The notes: generated from the sequence alone by a model not told the origin. Positions 8,921 to 18,879 are shown, numbered from the stretch's first letter. The stretch: DNA of 64,000 nt from Pseudoalteromonas sp. T1lg23B (GCF_002964665.1 NZ_PQBZ01000034.1:434429-498428); one strand, 5' to 3'. Made by a program: numbers and translations.

Positions 8921-9673
8921 CTATTGAATATACTGACTATTATAACATGTCGTAATTCTATTCAAGTGAGCACTTTGTACAGCTTGTGCGGCTTCTTTTA
9001 ATTTTTTAACGTAGCTTTTTGGTGCATTTTTATGTGCTGCTAAATACAGTTGAGCACTCAACGTTGGGACACTTAAAACCAACTTCCACTTGTGTTCAGT
9101 CCCCATAGCCTGCGCCATTTGCTCCACAAAACTTTGTGCACCAAATAAAAAATCTATTCTGCCTTTTTCCAGCAAACCACCAGCTTGGTTTAAACTACTT
9201 AATGACACCAAATTTGATTTTTTAAACCCTTCATTTTGTAAATATTGTTCTGACGGTTGGCCCGTTCCTACCCCCACAATGTAATGCTTGAGATTATTCA
9301 ACGAATAATGGGGAGCAGGAGTAACATTGCCTGAACGCTGATAAAAGCCAACTTTTAACTCGCAAAGCGGCATTATCCATTGATAGTGTTTTTCCCTGTC
9401 AGTTGAACGGGCCAGTGAGTATAAAAGTGCAGTGTTAGACTCATGAGCTTGTTGAACGGCTCTATACCAAGGTAGTACATGTATTTGATAGTCTATTTGT
9501 GTCTGAGCCATCAACAGTTGTACCATAGCTGTCGCTCTGCCAACAACTTCACCACGTTCCCCCAAAAACTGATATGGCGGAAAGTGCTCAGTGTAAATAT
9601 CGATTTTATCTGGCACAAACGCGCCACAATATGCCGAAATCATCCCTAATACAGCCCAAATAAGAGATTTCAT
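8921..9673 (-). CDS. Periplasmic amino-acid-type solute-binding protein (family 3)
   Basis: A 250-residue exported protein with a signal peptide (about 1-18). The fold is that of family 3 extracellular binding proteins: IYTEHFPPYQF near the start of the mature chain, a VLPWYRAVQQA helix, and an RIDFLFGAQ segment. Such proteins bind small polar solutes, usually amino acids, and deliver them to ABC permeases. No permease or ATPase gene is adjacent. The protein may therefore be one of the many orphan family 3 proteins found in marine gammaproteobacteria, which may serve as sensors or work with a distant transporter. The ligand cannot be inferred. Confidence 0.75.
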   Translation of the reverse strand: MKSLIWAVLGMISAYCGAFVPDKIDIYTEHFPPYQFLGERGEVVGRATAMVQLLMAQTQIDYQIHVLPWYRAVQQAHESNTALLYSLARSTDREKHYQWIMPLCELKVGFYQRSGNVTPAPHYSLNNLKHYIVGVGTGQPSEQYLQNEGFKKSNLVSLSSLNQAGGLLEKGRIDFLFGAQSFVEQMAQAMGTEHKWKLVLSVPTLSAQLYLAAHKNAPKSYVKKLKEAAQAVQSAHLNRITTCYNSQYIQ

Positions 9674-9757
9674 CGTCTGGAATTACCGCTGTACTTTCTT
9701 TTAAGTATAACGCAGCGTTGTGATCTTGATAGGCTGGGTGCAATTTTTGCGGTAATT

Positions 9758-9771
9758 GGACGTTAACGTCC
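9758..9771. promoter_or_regulatory. Perfect 14-bp palindrome GGACGTTAACGTCC
   Basis: An uninterrupted perfect palindrome in the 203-base gap between the binding-protein start (9673) and the OsmC-YcaO stop (9877), about 85 bases upstream of the binding-protein ATG. The position fits an operator of that gene. The cognate regulator is unknown. Confidence 0.4.
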
Positions 9772-9832
9772 GATCGATTTTTAAGATAGGGTGTATTTTG
9801 AATTCTCTAACTTTATAGATCTGATATATATG

Positions 9833-9857
9833 AGCCCGAAGTAATTATCTTCGGGCT
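9833..9857 (-). terminator. Terminator-like hairpin downstream of OsmC-YcaO gene
   Basis: A perfect 9-bp stem AGCCCGAAG/CTTCGGGCT with a 7-base loop lies 20 bases past the stop of the YcaO-type gene. Neither side has a strong T run (TATATAT-like flanks only). It is probably a terminator or 3'-end stabiliser. Confidence 0.55.
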
Positions 9858-9876
9858 TATATATCTAGTTAGAAAA

Positions 9877-12060
9877 CTATGCTTTGGCTTTTGCAGCACG
9901 TGACTGATGAAGTTTTTTATAACTGTCGATAAGTCTCTGATGCCTATCCAGACCATCCAAGTTCATATTTGTTGGCGTCAGGCCGAAGAAGCGAACCTCT
10001 CCATTTACCGACCCCACAACGTTGTCCATCACTTCTTTACTAAACATGCGTTCAAAGTTTACGATAAAATCTTCAAGCTCAAGTTCTTCATCCAGTACAA
10101 CCTCAAGCACGGCATGAACGGCTTGATAAAATAACCCTCTTTGTACGGTGTTATCGTTGTATTGTAAGAAAGACTCTACTAAATCAATGGCTTCTTCAAG
10201 CTCTCCCAACGCCAAATATATCAAGATTTTTAATTCAAGAATGGTCAATTGGCCCCAAACCGTGTTCTCATCGAATTCAACACCAATGAGCGTGATGATA
10301 TCAATGTAGTTATCAAGCTGACTTTCTTCTAAACGTTCAACCAAACTGACCAGTTGGTCATCATTCAAGCTATGAAGGTTTAGGATGTCTGAGCGGTACT
10401 GCAGCGCTTTGTTGGTATTATCCCAAATCAAGTCTTCAACTGGGTACACTTCCGAGTAGTCTGGCACCAAAATTCGACAAGCCACACCGATGTCTGAAAA
10501 CTCAGCCACATAACACTCTTTACCTAAACTTTTTAGAATGCCAAATAATGTTTCGCATTCTTGTTCATTGCTACCCGAAAAGTCCCATTCACAGAATTCA
10601 TAGTCATGCTTCGCACTGAAGAAACGCCACGAAATCACGCCGGTTGAATCAATAAAGTGCTCAACAAAGTTCTCAGGCTCTGATACCGCCATACTGTTAA
10701 AAGTAGGCTTTGGCACATCGTTTAGCCCTTCAAAACTACGGCCTTGTAATAGCTCTGTTAAACTGCGCTCTAGCGCTACTTCAAAACTTGGATGTGCACC
10801 AAAAGAAGCAAATACCCCGCCCGTTTTAGGATTCATCAGGGTGACACACATTACCGGAAATTGCCCACCTAAAGAGGCGTCTTTAACCACCACAGGGAAG
10901 CCTTGTTCTTCCAATCCTTTAATGCCAGCAACAATGCTTGGATATTTATCTAACACTGACTTAGGAACATCTGGAAGTACTATTTCTTGCTCTATGATTT
11001 GGCGTTTAACCGCCCGCTCAAAGATCTCAGACAAACACTGTACTTTTGCTTCGTTGAGGTTATTACCCGCACTCATTCCGTTGCTTAGAAACAAGTTTTC
11101 AATCAAATTTGATGGGAAGTAAACCGTTTCACCATCAGAGTGGCGCGTGTAAGGTATAGAACAAATACCTCGCTCCGTATTACCCGAGTTGGTATCAATT
11201 AAATGCGAACCTCGTAACTCACCTTCAGGGTCATAAATTTCACGACAGTATTGATCTAAAATCCCCTCTGGCAATGAATCATCGTCAGTTAGCTTAAACC
11301 ATTTTTCGTTTGGATAATGAACAAACTCTGCGTTTGCAATGTCTTGGCCCAAAAACTGATCATTGTAAAAAAAGTTACAGTTCAGACGCTCTATAAACTC
11401 ACCCAACGCGGAACACAAAGCGCTTTCTTTAGTTGCACCTTTACCGTTGGTAAAGCACATTGGTGAAGCAGCGTCACGAATATGTAAAGACCACACATTT
11501 GGCACTATGTTACGCCATGATGAGATCTCGATTTTCATGCCTAGCTCGGCCAAAATCTCGGTCATATTTGCGATAGTTTGCTCAAGTGGTAAATCTTTAC
11601 CTTCGATAAAGGTACTCGACTGTTCATCTGGTTTAACCATCAACATAGCCTGAGCATCTTGGTCTAAACTTTCAACCGTCTCAATTTTAAATTCAGGGCC
11701 AGTTTGCACCACTTTTTTAACCGTACAACGGTCTATTGAACGTAAAATACCCTCTCGGTCTTTATCAGAGAGGCTTTCTGGTAACTCAACTTGGATCTGA
11801 AAGATCTGATTGTAGCGGTCTTCAGGATCGACAATGTTGTTTTGAGACAGTCTAATCCCCTCGGTTGGGATGTCACGGGCATTACAGTATACCTTCACAA
11901 AATAAGCGGCACACAACGCAGAAGACGCTAGAAAGTAATCAAAAGGGCTTGGCGCAGAGCCATCCCCTTTGTAGCGAATTGGTTGATCGGCAATAACTGA
12001 AAAGTCGTCAAACTTTGCTTCTAATCTCAGGTTATCGAGAAAATCTACTTTAATTTCCAT
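9877..12060 (-). CDS. ycaO: OsmC domain / YcaO domain fusion protein
   Basis: A 727-residue cytosolic protein in two parts. Residues 1-140 or so resemble OsmC/Ohr-like proteins (APSPFDYFLASSALCAAYFV, CTVKKVV). The rest is a YcaO domain with the acidic ATP-binding elements typical of the family (CSALGEFIERLNCNFFYND, KVQCLSEIFERAVKRQI, ALERSLTELLQGRS), followed by a helical TPR-like tail. YcaO enzymes activate amide backbones with ATP. E. coli YcaO has been linked to beta-methylthiolation of ribosomal protein S12, but its exact reaction is unclear. The tail ends SRAAKAKA and lacks the proline-rich end of azoline-forming YcaOs, arguing against a RiPP role. No RiPP genes are near. The fused architecture is a recognised gammaproteobacterial type. 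Confidence 0.88.
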   Translation of the reverse strand: MEIKVDFLDNLRLEAKFDDFSVIADQPIRYKGDGSAPSPFDYFLASSALCAAYFVKVYCNARDIPTEGIRLSQNNIVDPEDRYNQIFQIQVELPESLSDKDREGILRSIDRCTVKKVVQTGPEFKIETVESLDQDAQAMLMVKPDEQSSTFIEGKDLPLEQTIANMTEILAELGMKIEISSWRNIVPNVWSLHIRDAASPMCFTNGKGATKESALCSALGEFIERLNCNFFYNDQFLGQDIANAEFVHYPNEKWFKLTDDDSLPEGILDQYCREIYDPEGELRGSHLIDTNSGNTERGICSIPYTRHSDGETVYFPSNLIENLFLSNGMSAGNNLNEAKVQCLSEIFERAVKRQIIEQEIVLPDVPKSVLDKYPSIVAGIKGLEEQGFPVVVKDASLGGQFPVMCVTLMNPKTGGVFASFGAHPSFEVALERSLTELLQGRSFEGLNDVPKPTFNSMAVSEPENFVEHFIDSTGVISWRFFSAKHDYEFCEWDFSGSNEQECETLFGILKSLGKECYVAEFSDIGVACRILVPDYSEVYPVEDLIWDNTNKALQYRSDILNLHSLNDDQLVSLVERLEESQLDNYIDIITLIGVEFDENTVWGQLTILELKILIYLALGELEEAIDLVESFLQYNDNTVQRGLFYQAVHAVLEVVLDEELELEDFIVNFERMFSKEVMDNVVGSVNGEVRFFGLTPTNMNLDGLDRHQRLIDSYKKLHQSRAAKAKA

Positions 12061-12370
12061 TACAGGATCCCATGTTTTCGTGCTGACGTGCGCAAGGCAT
12101 TAATCATTGATACGTCATTCATTAAAATCTTATGACGCCAATTATCTGCTTTTTCGCTTCAATAGTCTTGGGTTTATTAAAAAAAGCTTCAATTTATCGC
12201 TTTTTTGATAGGTTTTTGTGGAAGTTTGTTTTCTCGGTTGAGTATGACACATCGGTGCTCTGTGTTGTGCAAGTGCCAAAGTCGCTTTTGCAATCCAAGC
12301 TGCAACATTCATTCGATGCAAATTAGATAAGTTTACCAAGCGACTACAACAGGCTGGCGACAACATGGCA
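12061..12370. other. Intergenic region upstream of OsmC-YcaO gene
   Basis: These 310 bases separate the chemoreceptor stop (12371) from the YcaO-type start (12060) on the same strand. Short frames on both strands lack ribosome binding sites and protein-like composition. I see no strong hairpin. It presumably carries the ycaO-type promoter. Confidence 0.5.
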
Positions 12371-14374
12371 TTAAAACATGTCTTCGCCTTCAACACGCTT
12401 TACTTTATATCTGTCGATCAACTCGTCCATGTCCATGGCTGACTCTGCAATGCTTGAAGCGGCAATGGCAATTTGTTCAGTACCTGCGACATTTTCAGTG
12501 GCTTTTTGAAAAATATCAGTGATATTTTTACTCACCTCTTCGATAGCATCGCTCTGCTGCTTGGTGCTGATAGAAACAGACTCAGTAACTGATTCTACTT
12601 GTTTTGCCTGATCAACAATTTTACTCAGCGCAAACTTGATTTCCTCCGCTTGCGCCGCACCTCTCATAGCATTGTCTTTACCTTGTGTAATAACATTAGA
12701 AGCCTGTTTTGAGCTAGTTTGTAACTCAGAAACCAACGCTGAAATCTCTTCGGTTGATTGTTGTGTTCTGCTTGCCAAGCTTCTTACTTCATCAGCCACA
12801 ACAGCAAATCCTCGCCCTTGCTCTCCGGCGCGAGCGGCTTCGATGGCGGCGTTTAGCGCTAACAAGTTAGTCTGTTCAGCTATACTCTTTATCATATCAA
12901 CCATGCCTGAGATACTACCAACCCGTTCATTTAAATCATCCACTGTCTGCGCTGATCTTGCCATGTCCTCAGACGCTTGTTGAATAATCTCTACCGCATT
13001 CGATACGACTTGCTGCCCAGACAAAGACTCTGCAAGAACCTGCTTCGCATAATCAGCGTTTTCAGTCATCGAGTTAGCAATAACCTGAACATTGGCGCTC
13101 ATTTGCTCAGCAGCGGACGCGATTGTTTGGATCCCTGTTTGCTGTTCAATTAAATTCATTTGGCTTTGACTTATTGCCACTGCTGTTTCATGTGTTGATG
13201 TGGCAATTTTCTTCGACGCTCGGCTAAATGATATTAAATCGGCTTCTATTTCACTGGTCAGCTGATTGATCTGCTGCGCAGATTGCCCTAACTCATCCAA
13301 ACTAATGACACCAATTTCATGCATCAGATCTTTCTTGGTAATAGCGATTGTTATGCCTTCAGCAATCATTTTCGACTGATTATAACGAACTTGGATAGAC
13401 AGATATAAGCCTAACGTAACGATTACCCCAACCAATAAAATCCCAAGCTCAAATACCAACATCATCAAAGCGTTATACTGAATTTCTCGCGCGGTTTCAT
13501 TGATCAACGACAAAGCCTGTTCTTCTGCGCTTTTTAATGCATTAATTCGCTGTGTTGCCTTGTCAAACCATTGCTCGGGAATCACCCCAAAGTTGCTGTC
13601 ATTGGCTGATGCTATATTTCTATACTCATCGACTTCTTGCATTGCACGCTCTCTGAGTGCAGTATCAAACACCGCGCGAATATCGCTAGGTGCCGCAGAG
13701 AGAGATTCATGCAAATAAACTTGCTGCTTTGAAAGTAATTCAACAAATTTTGATCTGAGTTGATTGGTGAATTTATCTTGCCCAAAAACATTAGAAAGCA
13801 CGGCTCGTTCTATGCCAGCGGACTCTTTCGCACTGCTAAAATTGTAAAGAGAGGTCAGCTTTGCAACCATCTTGGGGTTATCTGTTGTCTGTGCTGCTAG
13901 CTTTACTAAACCAAGCGCATCAGCATTCGCATCACTGTAGAACTTGATAGCTTCAGGTAGCGATACAGATAAACTACTTACTCGTGTTCTCATTGATGAC
14001 AAACTCGTTAGTTTAGCCAGATACCTATTGAGTGATTGTCGAGTATCAGGTTCCAGATCCCAATCTTTCGCCTGCTCGTTTAATCGACTTAAAAACTTGT
14101 CTGTCTCACTTCGTTGTTGCGACAGCCGATTGGAAAATTTCGCTCCCTGTGTGCCAATAAACCCAGCTGACAGGCCGCGTTCTTTTTGGCTTTCATGAAC
14201 GAGTTCAAGCACTACTTTGCTCATTAATGCATTGTTTTCAGTTATTGATGCATCTTGCATTTCACCCACCGCAACCGACGCATCATAAGCAATGACAATT
14301 CCCAACAACATACAAGGTAATAACACGACAAGGGTCAGGTACTTTGAAATCCAACGCGAAACAGTGTTTAACAT
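12371..14374 (-). CDS. Methyl-accepting chemotaxis protein with NIT sensor domain
   Basis: A 667-residue inner-membrane chemoreceptor. It has a first membrane helix at about 12-30 and a periplasmic nitrate/nitrite-sensing (NIT) type helical domain (about 50-295, with [17 protein letters not shown] at its start). A second helix lies at about 305-330, then a HAMP-like linker and the signalling domain, whose hairpin tip contains [20 protein letters not shown]. The tip controls CheA through CheW. There is no CheR-tethering pentapeptide at the C-terminus (it ends VEGEDMF). NIT domains are associated with nitrate and nitrite sensing, but ligand specificity here is inferred only from the family. The gene stands alone, and no other chemotaxis gene is in the window. 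Confidence 0.92.
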   Translation of the reverse strand: MLNTVSRWISKYLTLVVLLPCMLLGIVIAYDASVAVGEMQDASITENNALMSKVVLELVHESQKERGLSAGFIGTQGAKFSNRLSQQRSETDKFLSRLNEQAKDWDLEPDTRQSLNRYLAKLTSLSSMRTRVSSLSVSLPEAIKFYSDANADALGLVKLAAQTTDNPKMVAKLTSLYNFSSAKESAGIERAVLSNVFGQDKFTNQLRSKFVELLSKQQVYLHESLSAAPSDIRAVFDTALRERAMQEVDEYRNIASANDSNFGVIPEQWFDKATQRINALKSAEEQALSLINETAREIQYNALMMLVFELGILLVGVIVTLGLYLSIQVRYNQSKMIAEGITIAITKKDLMHEIGVISLDELGQSAQQINQLTSEIEADLISFSRASKKIATSTHETAVAISQSQMNLIEQQTGIQTIASAAEQMSANVQVIANSMTENADYAKQVLAESLSGQQVVSNAVEIIQQASEDMARSAQTVDDLNERVGSISGMVDMIKSIAEQTNLLALNAAIEAARAGEQGRGFAVVADEVRSLASRTQQSTEEISALVSELQTSSKQASNVITQGKDNAMRGAAQAEEIKFALSKIVDQAKQVESVTESVSISTKQQSDAIEEVSKNITDIFQKATENVAGTEQIAIAASSIAESAMDMDELIDRYKVKRVEGEDMF

Positions 14375-14888
14375 GTGGTAAGCCTTAATATTTTCGGATG
14401 AGGGCTATACAACATTACGTTACTAAGTATTGTTGGGATCTCTAATTTGTAAAATTTTTACTACTTAATTCTGTACTGAGCAATTCAAACCCTGTATATC
14501 ACTGAACGATCTAATATGGGCTATTTACAACTCACTGGTACTTTTAGCAAAAAAATTTATCCGTGAGTGCTCGTCCCAAAAAAATAACCATCACTCAGAG
14601 TCAGTTTTTCAATGTATGTGTAATTTGCAACACTTGTTTAGTAAAGAAGCTCCTCAATTGCCGTCAGTTTACACCGCGTTTTACCACTCCTCTTGAGTGT
14701 GTGATAATATGTTCTGGTCGCTTTTTGTTTACAGGGTTTCTCGTTTTGCATCCGACACAGTCTTGGTTAACGCCAAATACACACTTTAAAAATACAAATG
14801 TACATTTATCGCACTTGTTGAACACACTTAGTGTTTTTATTACTCGCCAAAGGCAAACTCAATTCAGCTCAAAGGCCCTTTAATTACA
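14375..14888. other. Divergent intergenic region between chemoreceptor and sbcB
   Basis: These 514 bases hold the divergent promoters of the chemoreceptor (minus) and sbcB (plus). A plus-strand frame of 106 codons at 14563-14883 was rejected because it has no Shine-Dalgarno and no protein-like composition. Nothing else stands out. Confidence 0.5.
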
Positions 14889-16355
14889 ATGAATAATAAC
14901 AACCAAGGGAATTTAAACAGTGACTCAACTATGCCAACCATCTTTTGGCATGATTATGAAACTTGGGGGGCATCGCCGCAAAAAGACCGCCCAAGCCAAT
15001 TTGCAGGCATCCGCACTGATTTGGATTTAAACATTATTGGTGAGCCGCTCATTGAGTACTGTAAGCCCGCACCTGATTACTTACCACATCCAGAAGCCTG
15101 TTTAATAACGGGTATCACACCACAACACGCGCTAAAACACGGTCTAATTGAGGCCGAGTTTATGGCAAAAATTCATGCTGAATTTAGTCGTCCGGATACC
15201 TGTGTTGCAGGTTACAACAGTATTCGCTTTGACGATGAAGTAACACGTTACAGCTTATATCGTAACTTTTACGACCCCTATGAACGTGAATGGCAAAACG
15301 GAAATAGTCGCTGGGATATTATCGATTTAGTGCGCGCCTGTTATGCATTGCGCCCTGAAGGTCTCGAATGGCCTTTAAAAGAAGATGGCACACCAAGTTT
15401 TAAACTTGAACATCTGACCGTGGCCAATGGCATTGAACACGGCGCTGCCCACGACGCATTGAGTGACGTCACTGCCACGATTGCCTTGGCCAAATTAATT
15501 AAAGAAAAACAGCCCAAATTATTCCAGTTTTTCTTCGGCCTAAGACATAAAAAGGCCCTACTTGATATGATTGATGTGTACAATATGCAACCTCTGGTAC
15601 ACACCTCGTCTCGTATTCCAGCAACACAAGGGTGTACAACCTGGGTGGCTCCGATGAGTTTTCATCCGGTGAATAAAAATGCCGTAGTCTGTTTCAATCT
15701 AACTCATAACCCTCAGGTATTGCTTGACCTATCTGTTGAACAACTTCGCGAGCGACTCTATACCAAACACAGCGACTTGGTAGAAGGTGAATTACCGACA
15801 GGTTTAAAGCTGGTACACGTTAATAAGTGCCCTATTTTGGCGCCAGCCAAAACACTACTCCCTGAAAACGCAGCGCGTTTAGGCATAGACAGAGAGCAAT
15901 GTCTTGAGCACCTAAAAATACTAAAAGCACATCCTGAGCTAAGAGATAAGGTTGCGCAAGTATTCGCTGAACAAGGTGATTTTAGTGCAACAACCAATCC
16001 TGATTATCAATTGTACAACGGTTTTACTAGTAAAGCTGACAAGGCAAAGTTTGCCATTATTCGCGATGCTCAACCACAAGCACTTGGCTCTTTAAATTTG
16101 AGTTTTGATGATGCTAAATTTGTACCTATGCTGTTTCGCTACAGAGCACGTAACTGGCCTGAGACGCTCTCCCCGCAAGAGTTGGATAATTGGCGTAAGT
16201 ATTGCCAAAATAAGTTAATGCATGGTGAAGATAACCCGTCAATTAACGCCGAAGACTTTATGTTAACACTGGAAAATCTGGTCCATGAAAATGAAGGTAA
16301 TGAACGGAATCTAGGTATCTTAAAAGCTTTGTACCACTACGCTCAAAGCCTATAA
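14889..16355 (+). CDS. sbcB: Exodeoxyribonuclease I
   Basis: ExoI degrades single-stranded DNA 3' to 5' and takes part in mismatch repair, recombination and clean-up of DNA ends. The 488-residue protein has the DEDDh exonuclease motifs: FWHDYETWG (ExoI), GYNSIRFDDEVTRY (ExoII) and HDALSDVTATI (ExoIII). The SH3-like and helical C-terminal domains typical of ExoI follow. E. coli ExoI is 475 residues, so the length fits. The start at 14889 gives a short Asn-rich extension. An internal ATG at 14931 is possible but has no better ribosome binding site. It is a single-gene unit facing a converging dehydrogenase gene, with a terminator between the two. Confidence 0.94.
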   Translation: MNNNNQGNLNSDSTMPTIFWHDYETWGASPQKDRPSQFAGIRTDLDLNIIGEPLIEYCKPAPDYLPHPEACLITGITPQHALKHGLIEAEFMAKIHAEFSRPDTCVAGYNSIRFDDEVTRYSLYRNFYDPYEREWQNGNSRWDIIDLVRACYALRPEGLEWPLKEDGTPSFKLEHLTVANGIEHGAAHDALSDVTATIALAKLIKEKQPKLFQFFFGLRHKKALLDMIDVYNMQPLVHTSSRIPATQGCTTWVAPMSFHPVNKNAVVCFNLTHNPQVLLDLSVEQLRERLYTKHSDLVEGELPTGLKLVHVNKCPILAPAKTLLPENAARLGIDREQCLEHLKILKAHPELRDKVAQVFAEQGDFSATTNPDYQLYNGFTSKADKAKFAIIRDAQPQALGSLNLSFDDAKFVPMLFRYRARNWPETLSPQELDNWRKYCQNKLMHGEDNPSINAEDFMLTLENLVHENEGNERNLGILKALYHYAQSL

Positions 16356-16379
16356 TAAAACGCCGAACTAAGTTCGGCG
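16354..16379 (-). terminator. Terminator between sbcB and the dehydrogenase gene
   Basis: A perfect 8-bp stem CGCCGAAC/GTTCGGCG with a 3-base loop (16361-16379). On the minus strand it is followed by TTTTATTATA, so it ends the 16390-17274 gene. The hairpin may also help end sbcB from the other side. Confidence 0.75.
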
Positions 16380-16389
16380 AAGGTAGTGA

Positions 16390-17274
16390 TTATTTTTTGT
16401 CATGTATGGCATCTAGTCTCGCAAGTAGGCTAGATGTGTCGTAACGTCCACCGCCCAAGGCTTGAACATCTGCGTAGTATTGATCAACCATAGCCGTGAG
16501 AGGAAGAGAAGCGCCATTGTTGCGTGCTTCATCAAGGGCAATCCCCAAATCTTTACGCATCCAATCTACCGCAAAACCAAACTCGTACTCCCCAGCCAAC
16601 ATGGTTTTATAACGGTTTTCCATTTGCCATGATCCAGCAGCACCTTTTGAGATAGTTTCTATCACTTTTTCACCGTCTAGACCCGCCTGCTTTGCAAAAT
16701 GCAACCCTTCGGCCAATCCTTGTACCACACCTGCAATACAAATTTGATTTACCATTTTACAAGTCTGTCCGCTGCCGACTTTACCAAGTAACTGTGAAAA
16801 ACGACTGTAAGCAGACATGACTGGTTGGACACGCTCAAATGTTGCATGTTCTCCACCAACCATCACTGTGAGTACGCCATTTTCTGCTCCTGCTTGACCA
16901 CCAGATACTGGCGCATCCAAGAAAGCGACCCCCTGCTCAGCAGCTTTATTTGCAACTTCAATCGCAACTTTAGCGGATGTAGTTGTGTGATCCACCAAAA
17001 CAGCGCCAGCATTCATCCCAGTTAACACGCCCGACTCGCCATAAACCACAGAGCGTAAATCGTCATCGTTGCCTACACATAAAAATACAATGTCCGCACC
17101 TTTGGCTGCGAGCGCAGGTGTCGTTGCGTAGTCCCCGCCATACTGAACGGCCCAATTCTCGGCTTTGGCTGTAGTGCGGTTATAAACACATACTTGATGA
17201 CCCGCATTAGCTAAATGGCCAGCCATTGGGTAGCCCATTACACCTAATCCGATGAATGCTAATTTCATTGACAT
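16390..17274 (-). CDS. NAD(P)-dependent beta-hydroxyacid dehydrogenase (HIBADH/GLYR family)
   Basis: A 294-residue cytosolic oxidoreductase of the 3-hydroxyisobutyrate dehydrogenase superfamily. The N-terminal Rossmann motif is FIGLGVMGYPMAGHLANAG. The substrate-binding segment is LDAPVSGGQAGAENG, and the catalytic lysine is in GQTCKMVNQICIAG. C-terminal helices complete the fold. Members act on 3-hydroxyisobutyrate, tartronate semialdehyde, glyoxylate or succinic semialdehyde. The exact substrate cannot be decided here, though an Arg in the NRTT segment after the Rossmann strand would favour NADP. It is a single gene with its own terminator. The start at 17274 has AGGACAG about seven bases upstream, and a second ATG lies two codons later. 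Confidence 0.87.
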   Translation of the reverse strand: MSMKLAFIGLGVMGYPMAGHLANAGHQVCVYNRTTAKAENWAVQYGGDYATTPALAAKGADIVFLCVGNDDDLRSVVYGESGVLTGMNAGAVLVDHTTTSAKVAIEVANKAAEQGVAFLDAPVSGGQAGAENGVLTVMVGGEHATFERVQPVMSAYSRFSQLLGKVGSGQTCKMVNQICIAGVVQGLAEGLHFAKQAGLDGEKVIETISKGAAGSWQMENRYKTMLAGEYEFGFAVDWMRKDLGIALDEARNNGASLPLTAMVDQYYADVQALGGGRYDTSSLLARLDAIHDKK

Positions 17275-17410
17275 AATTCTGTCCTATTTGACTGATATGG
17301 TATCGAGAATGGAGTTTTTATACCTAAGTCAAACAGATATAGCAAATAAAAAGCAACATTATCCATGAAAGATATTAACATTATAATTAGCGAGCAAGGA
17401 GTCTAACGCT

Positions 17411-17926
17411 ATGGAAACTATACATCGTTACAGCGTTCAGCTTATTAATGGCGAAACGCTCGCGTTAAAACAACTACTAGGCAAAACAGTATTGATCGTG
17501 AACATCGCCAGTAAATGCAGTTTTGCAGGTCAACTCAGTGCATTGGAGAAGCTATATCGACAATACAAGGCCTATGGCTTCGAGATTTTGGCGTTTCCTT
17601 GCAACCAATTTGGCCGCAATGAGCCTCTTGAAGGCGCAATGCTAAACGAGTTCTATAAAAGTCATTTCGGTTTAACATTTAAGGTCTGTGACAAAATTCA
17701 AGTTAATGGTCCTGATGCGCACCCTCTTTTTAACTATCTGAAATCTAACACAAGAGGAATCGCACAAAACCGCGCAATTAAATGGAACTTTACCAAGTTT
17801 TTAGTAAACTCTCAGGGAGAGTTAGTTTCTCGATATGCGCCGAGAACCAAACCAGATACCCTAAAACCCGTGATTGAGAGCCAAATAAATGATGAAAGTA
17901 GCCCTATTCAGTTCGCAAAACTATGA
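17411..17926 (+). CDS. Glutathione peroxidase family protein (Cys type)
   Basis: A 171-residue thiol peroxidase reducing hydrogen and organic peroxides with glutathione or thioredoxin. The catalytic tetrad is visible: Cys in NIASKCSF, Gln in FPCNQFG, and Trp-Asn in IKWNFTKFLV. The peroxidatic residue is cysteine, as is usual for bacteria. The KCSFAGQ loop departs slightly from the commoner KCGFTPQ. A strong AAGGAG lies ahead of the ATG at 17411. Its last 38 bases overlap the start of the lactate dehydrogenase gene, so the two are translationally coupled. The cell location is probably cytosolic, since no signal peptide is seen. Confidence 0.92.
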   Translation: METIHRYSVQLINGETLALKQLLGKTVLIVNIASKCSFAGQLSALEKLYRQYKAYGFEILAFPCNQFGRNEPLEGAMLNEFYKSHFGLTFKVCDKIQVNGPDAHPLFNYLKSNTRGIAQNRAIKWNFTKFLVNSQGELVSRYAPRTKPDTLKPVIESQINDESSPIQFAKL

Positions 17927-18875
17927 AAAACCTTTTTTCAAGCAAGCATTGAGTGAACACTCAGATATAGAGCTTCATTATGTTACTGAATCGCTAAACG
18001 AGCAAACTGTGGCATTGTGTCTGGGTTTTGATGCTGTGTGTGTTTTTGTTAACGATATCTTAAATGAGATTGTCATTTCAAAGTTGGCTGAACTTGGTAT
18101 TAAAGCCATTGCACTGCGCTGCGCTGGATTTAATAACGTGGATTTAAAAGCGGCTAAATCGTTTGGAATTAAGGTCGTTAGAGTGCCAGCATATAGCCCA
18201 GAAGCAGTGGCGGAACATTGTATTGCACTGATGCTCACGCTAAGTCGCAAAACACATAAAGCCTATAATCGCGTGCGCGAAGATAATTTCGATTTAAACG
18301 GTTTGTTGGGTTTTAACTTGCATAATAAAACTGTTGGTGTCATTGGTGCAGGCAAGATTGGCCAAGCATTAATATCGATTCTTAATGGCTTTGGTGCAAA
18401 TGTATTGGTTTATGACCCAAACGTAGGTGAAGGTTCATATACCCTCACCACTTTGGATATGCTTTTAGAACAAAGTGATATTATTACCCTACATTGCCCA
18501 CTGACAGATAGTACCCATCATATGATTGACGACAACGCTTTTGCTAAAATGAAACAGGGCGTTATGTTGATAAACACCAGTCGAGGTGCACTGATCGATA
18601 CTCAGGCTTGTATTCGAGCATTAAAAAACCAAACTTTAGGTTATTTAGGCTTGGATGTGTACGAACAGGAGTCTGAGCTATTTTTTAAAAATCGCAGTGA
18701 TGAAATTATTCAAGATGACATATTTTCACGGTTAATCAGCTTTCCAAATGTACTTGTTACAGGTCATCAAGGCTTTTTCACACAAGAAGCATTGGAGCAA
18801 ATCGCAGCAATAACATTAGCAAATTTAAATGAAGTAGCACAAGGCAACTCACAGTTAACCAATCAGGTACTTTGA
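17889..18875 (+). CDS. ldhA: D-lactate dehydrogenase (NAD-dependent 2-hydroxyacid dehydrogenase)
   Basis: This fermentative enzyme reduces pyruvate to D-lactate with NADH. The protein of about 328 residues follows E. coli LdhA throughout: KVALFSSQNYEKPFF at the start, ALRCAGFNNVDLKAAK, VPAYSPEAVAEH, the NAD motif GVIGAGKIGQA, the catalytic Arg in NTSRGALIDT, the acidic residue in LDVYEQE, and the catalytic His in TGHQGFFTQEAL. The start region is ATGATG, and the second ATG (17892) gives the usual MKVA start. It overlaps the glutathione peroxidase gene, an unusual pairing of peroxide defence with fermentation. A strong hairpin follows the stop. Confidence 0.93.
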   Translation: MMKVALFSSQNYEKPFFKQALSEHSDIELHYVTESLNEQTVALCLGFDAVCVFVNDILNEIVISKLAELGIKAIALRCAGFNNVDLKAAKSFGIKVVRVPAYSPEAVAEHCIALMLTLSRKTHKAYNRVREDNFDLNGLLGFNLHNKTVGVIGAGKIGQALISILNGFGANVLVYDPNVGEGSYTLTTLDMLLEQSDIITLHCPLTDSTHHMIDDNAFAKMKQGVMLINTSRGALIDTQACIRALKNQTLGYLGLDVYEQESELFFKNRSDEIIQDDIFSRLISFPNVLVTGHQGFFTQEALEQIAAITLANLNEVAQGNSQLTNQVL

Positions 18876-18879
18876 AGCG

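Noticed and set aside
9877..12060. YcaO gene as part of a thiazole/oxazole-modified peptide cluster
   Set aside because: No precursor, E1-like or dehydrogenase gene is adjacent, and the protein has the OsmC fusion and TPR tail of the housekeeping-type YcaO without a proline-rich C-terminus.
14563..14883. 106-codon plus-strand frame upstream of sbcB
   Set aside because: It has no Shine-Dalgarno, a composition rich in Thr, Phe and Cys without domain character, and a position in a divergent promoter region.
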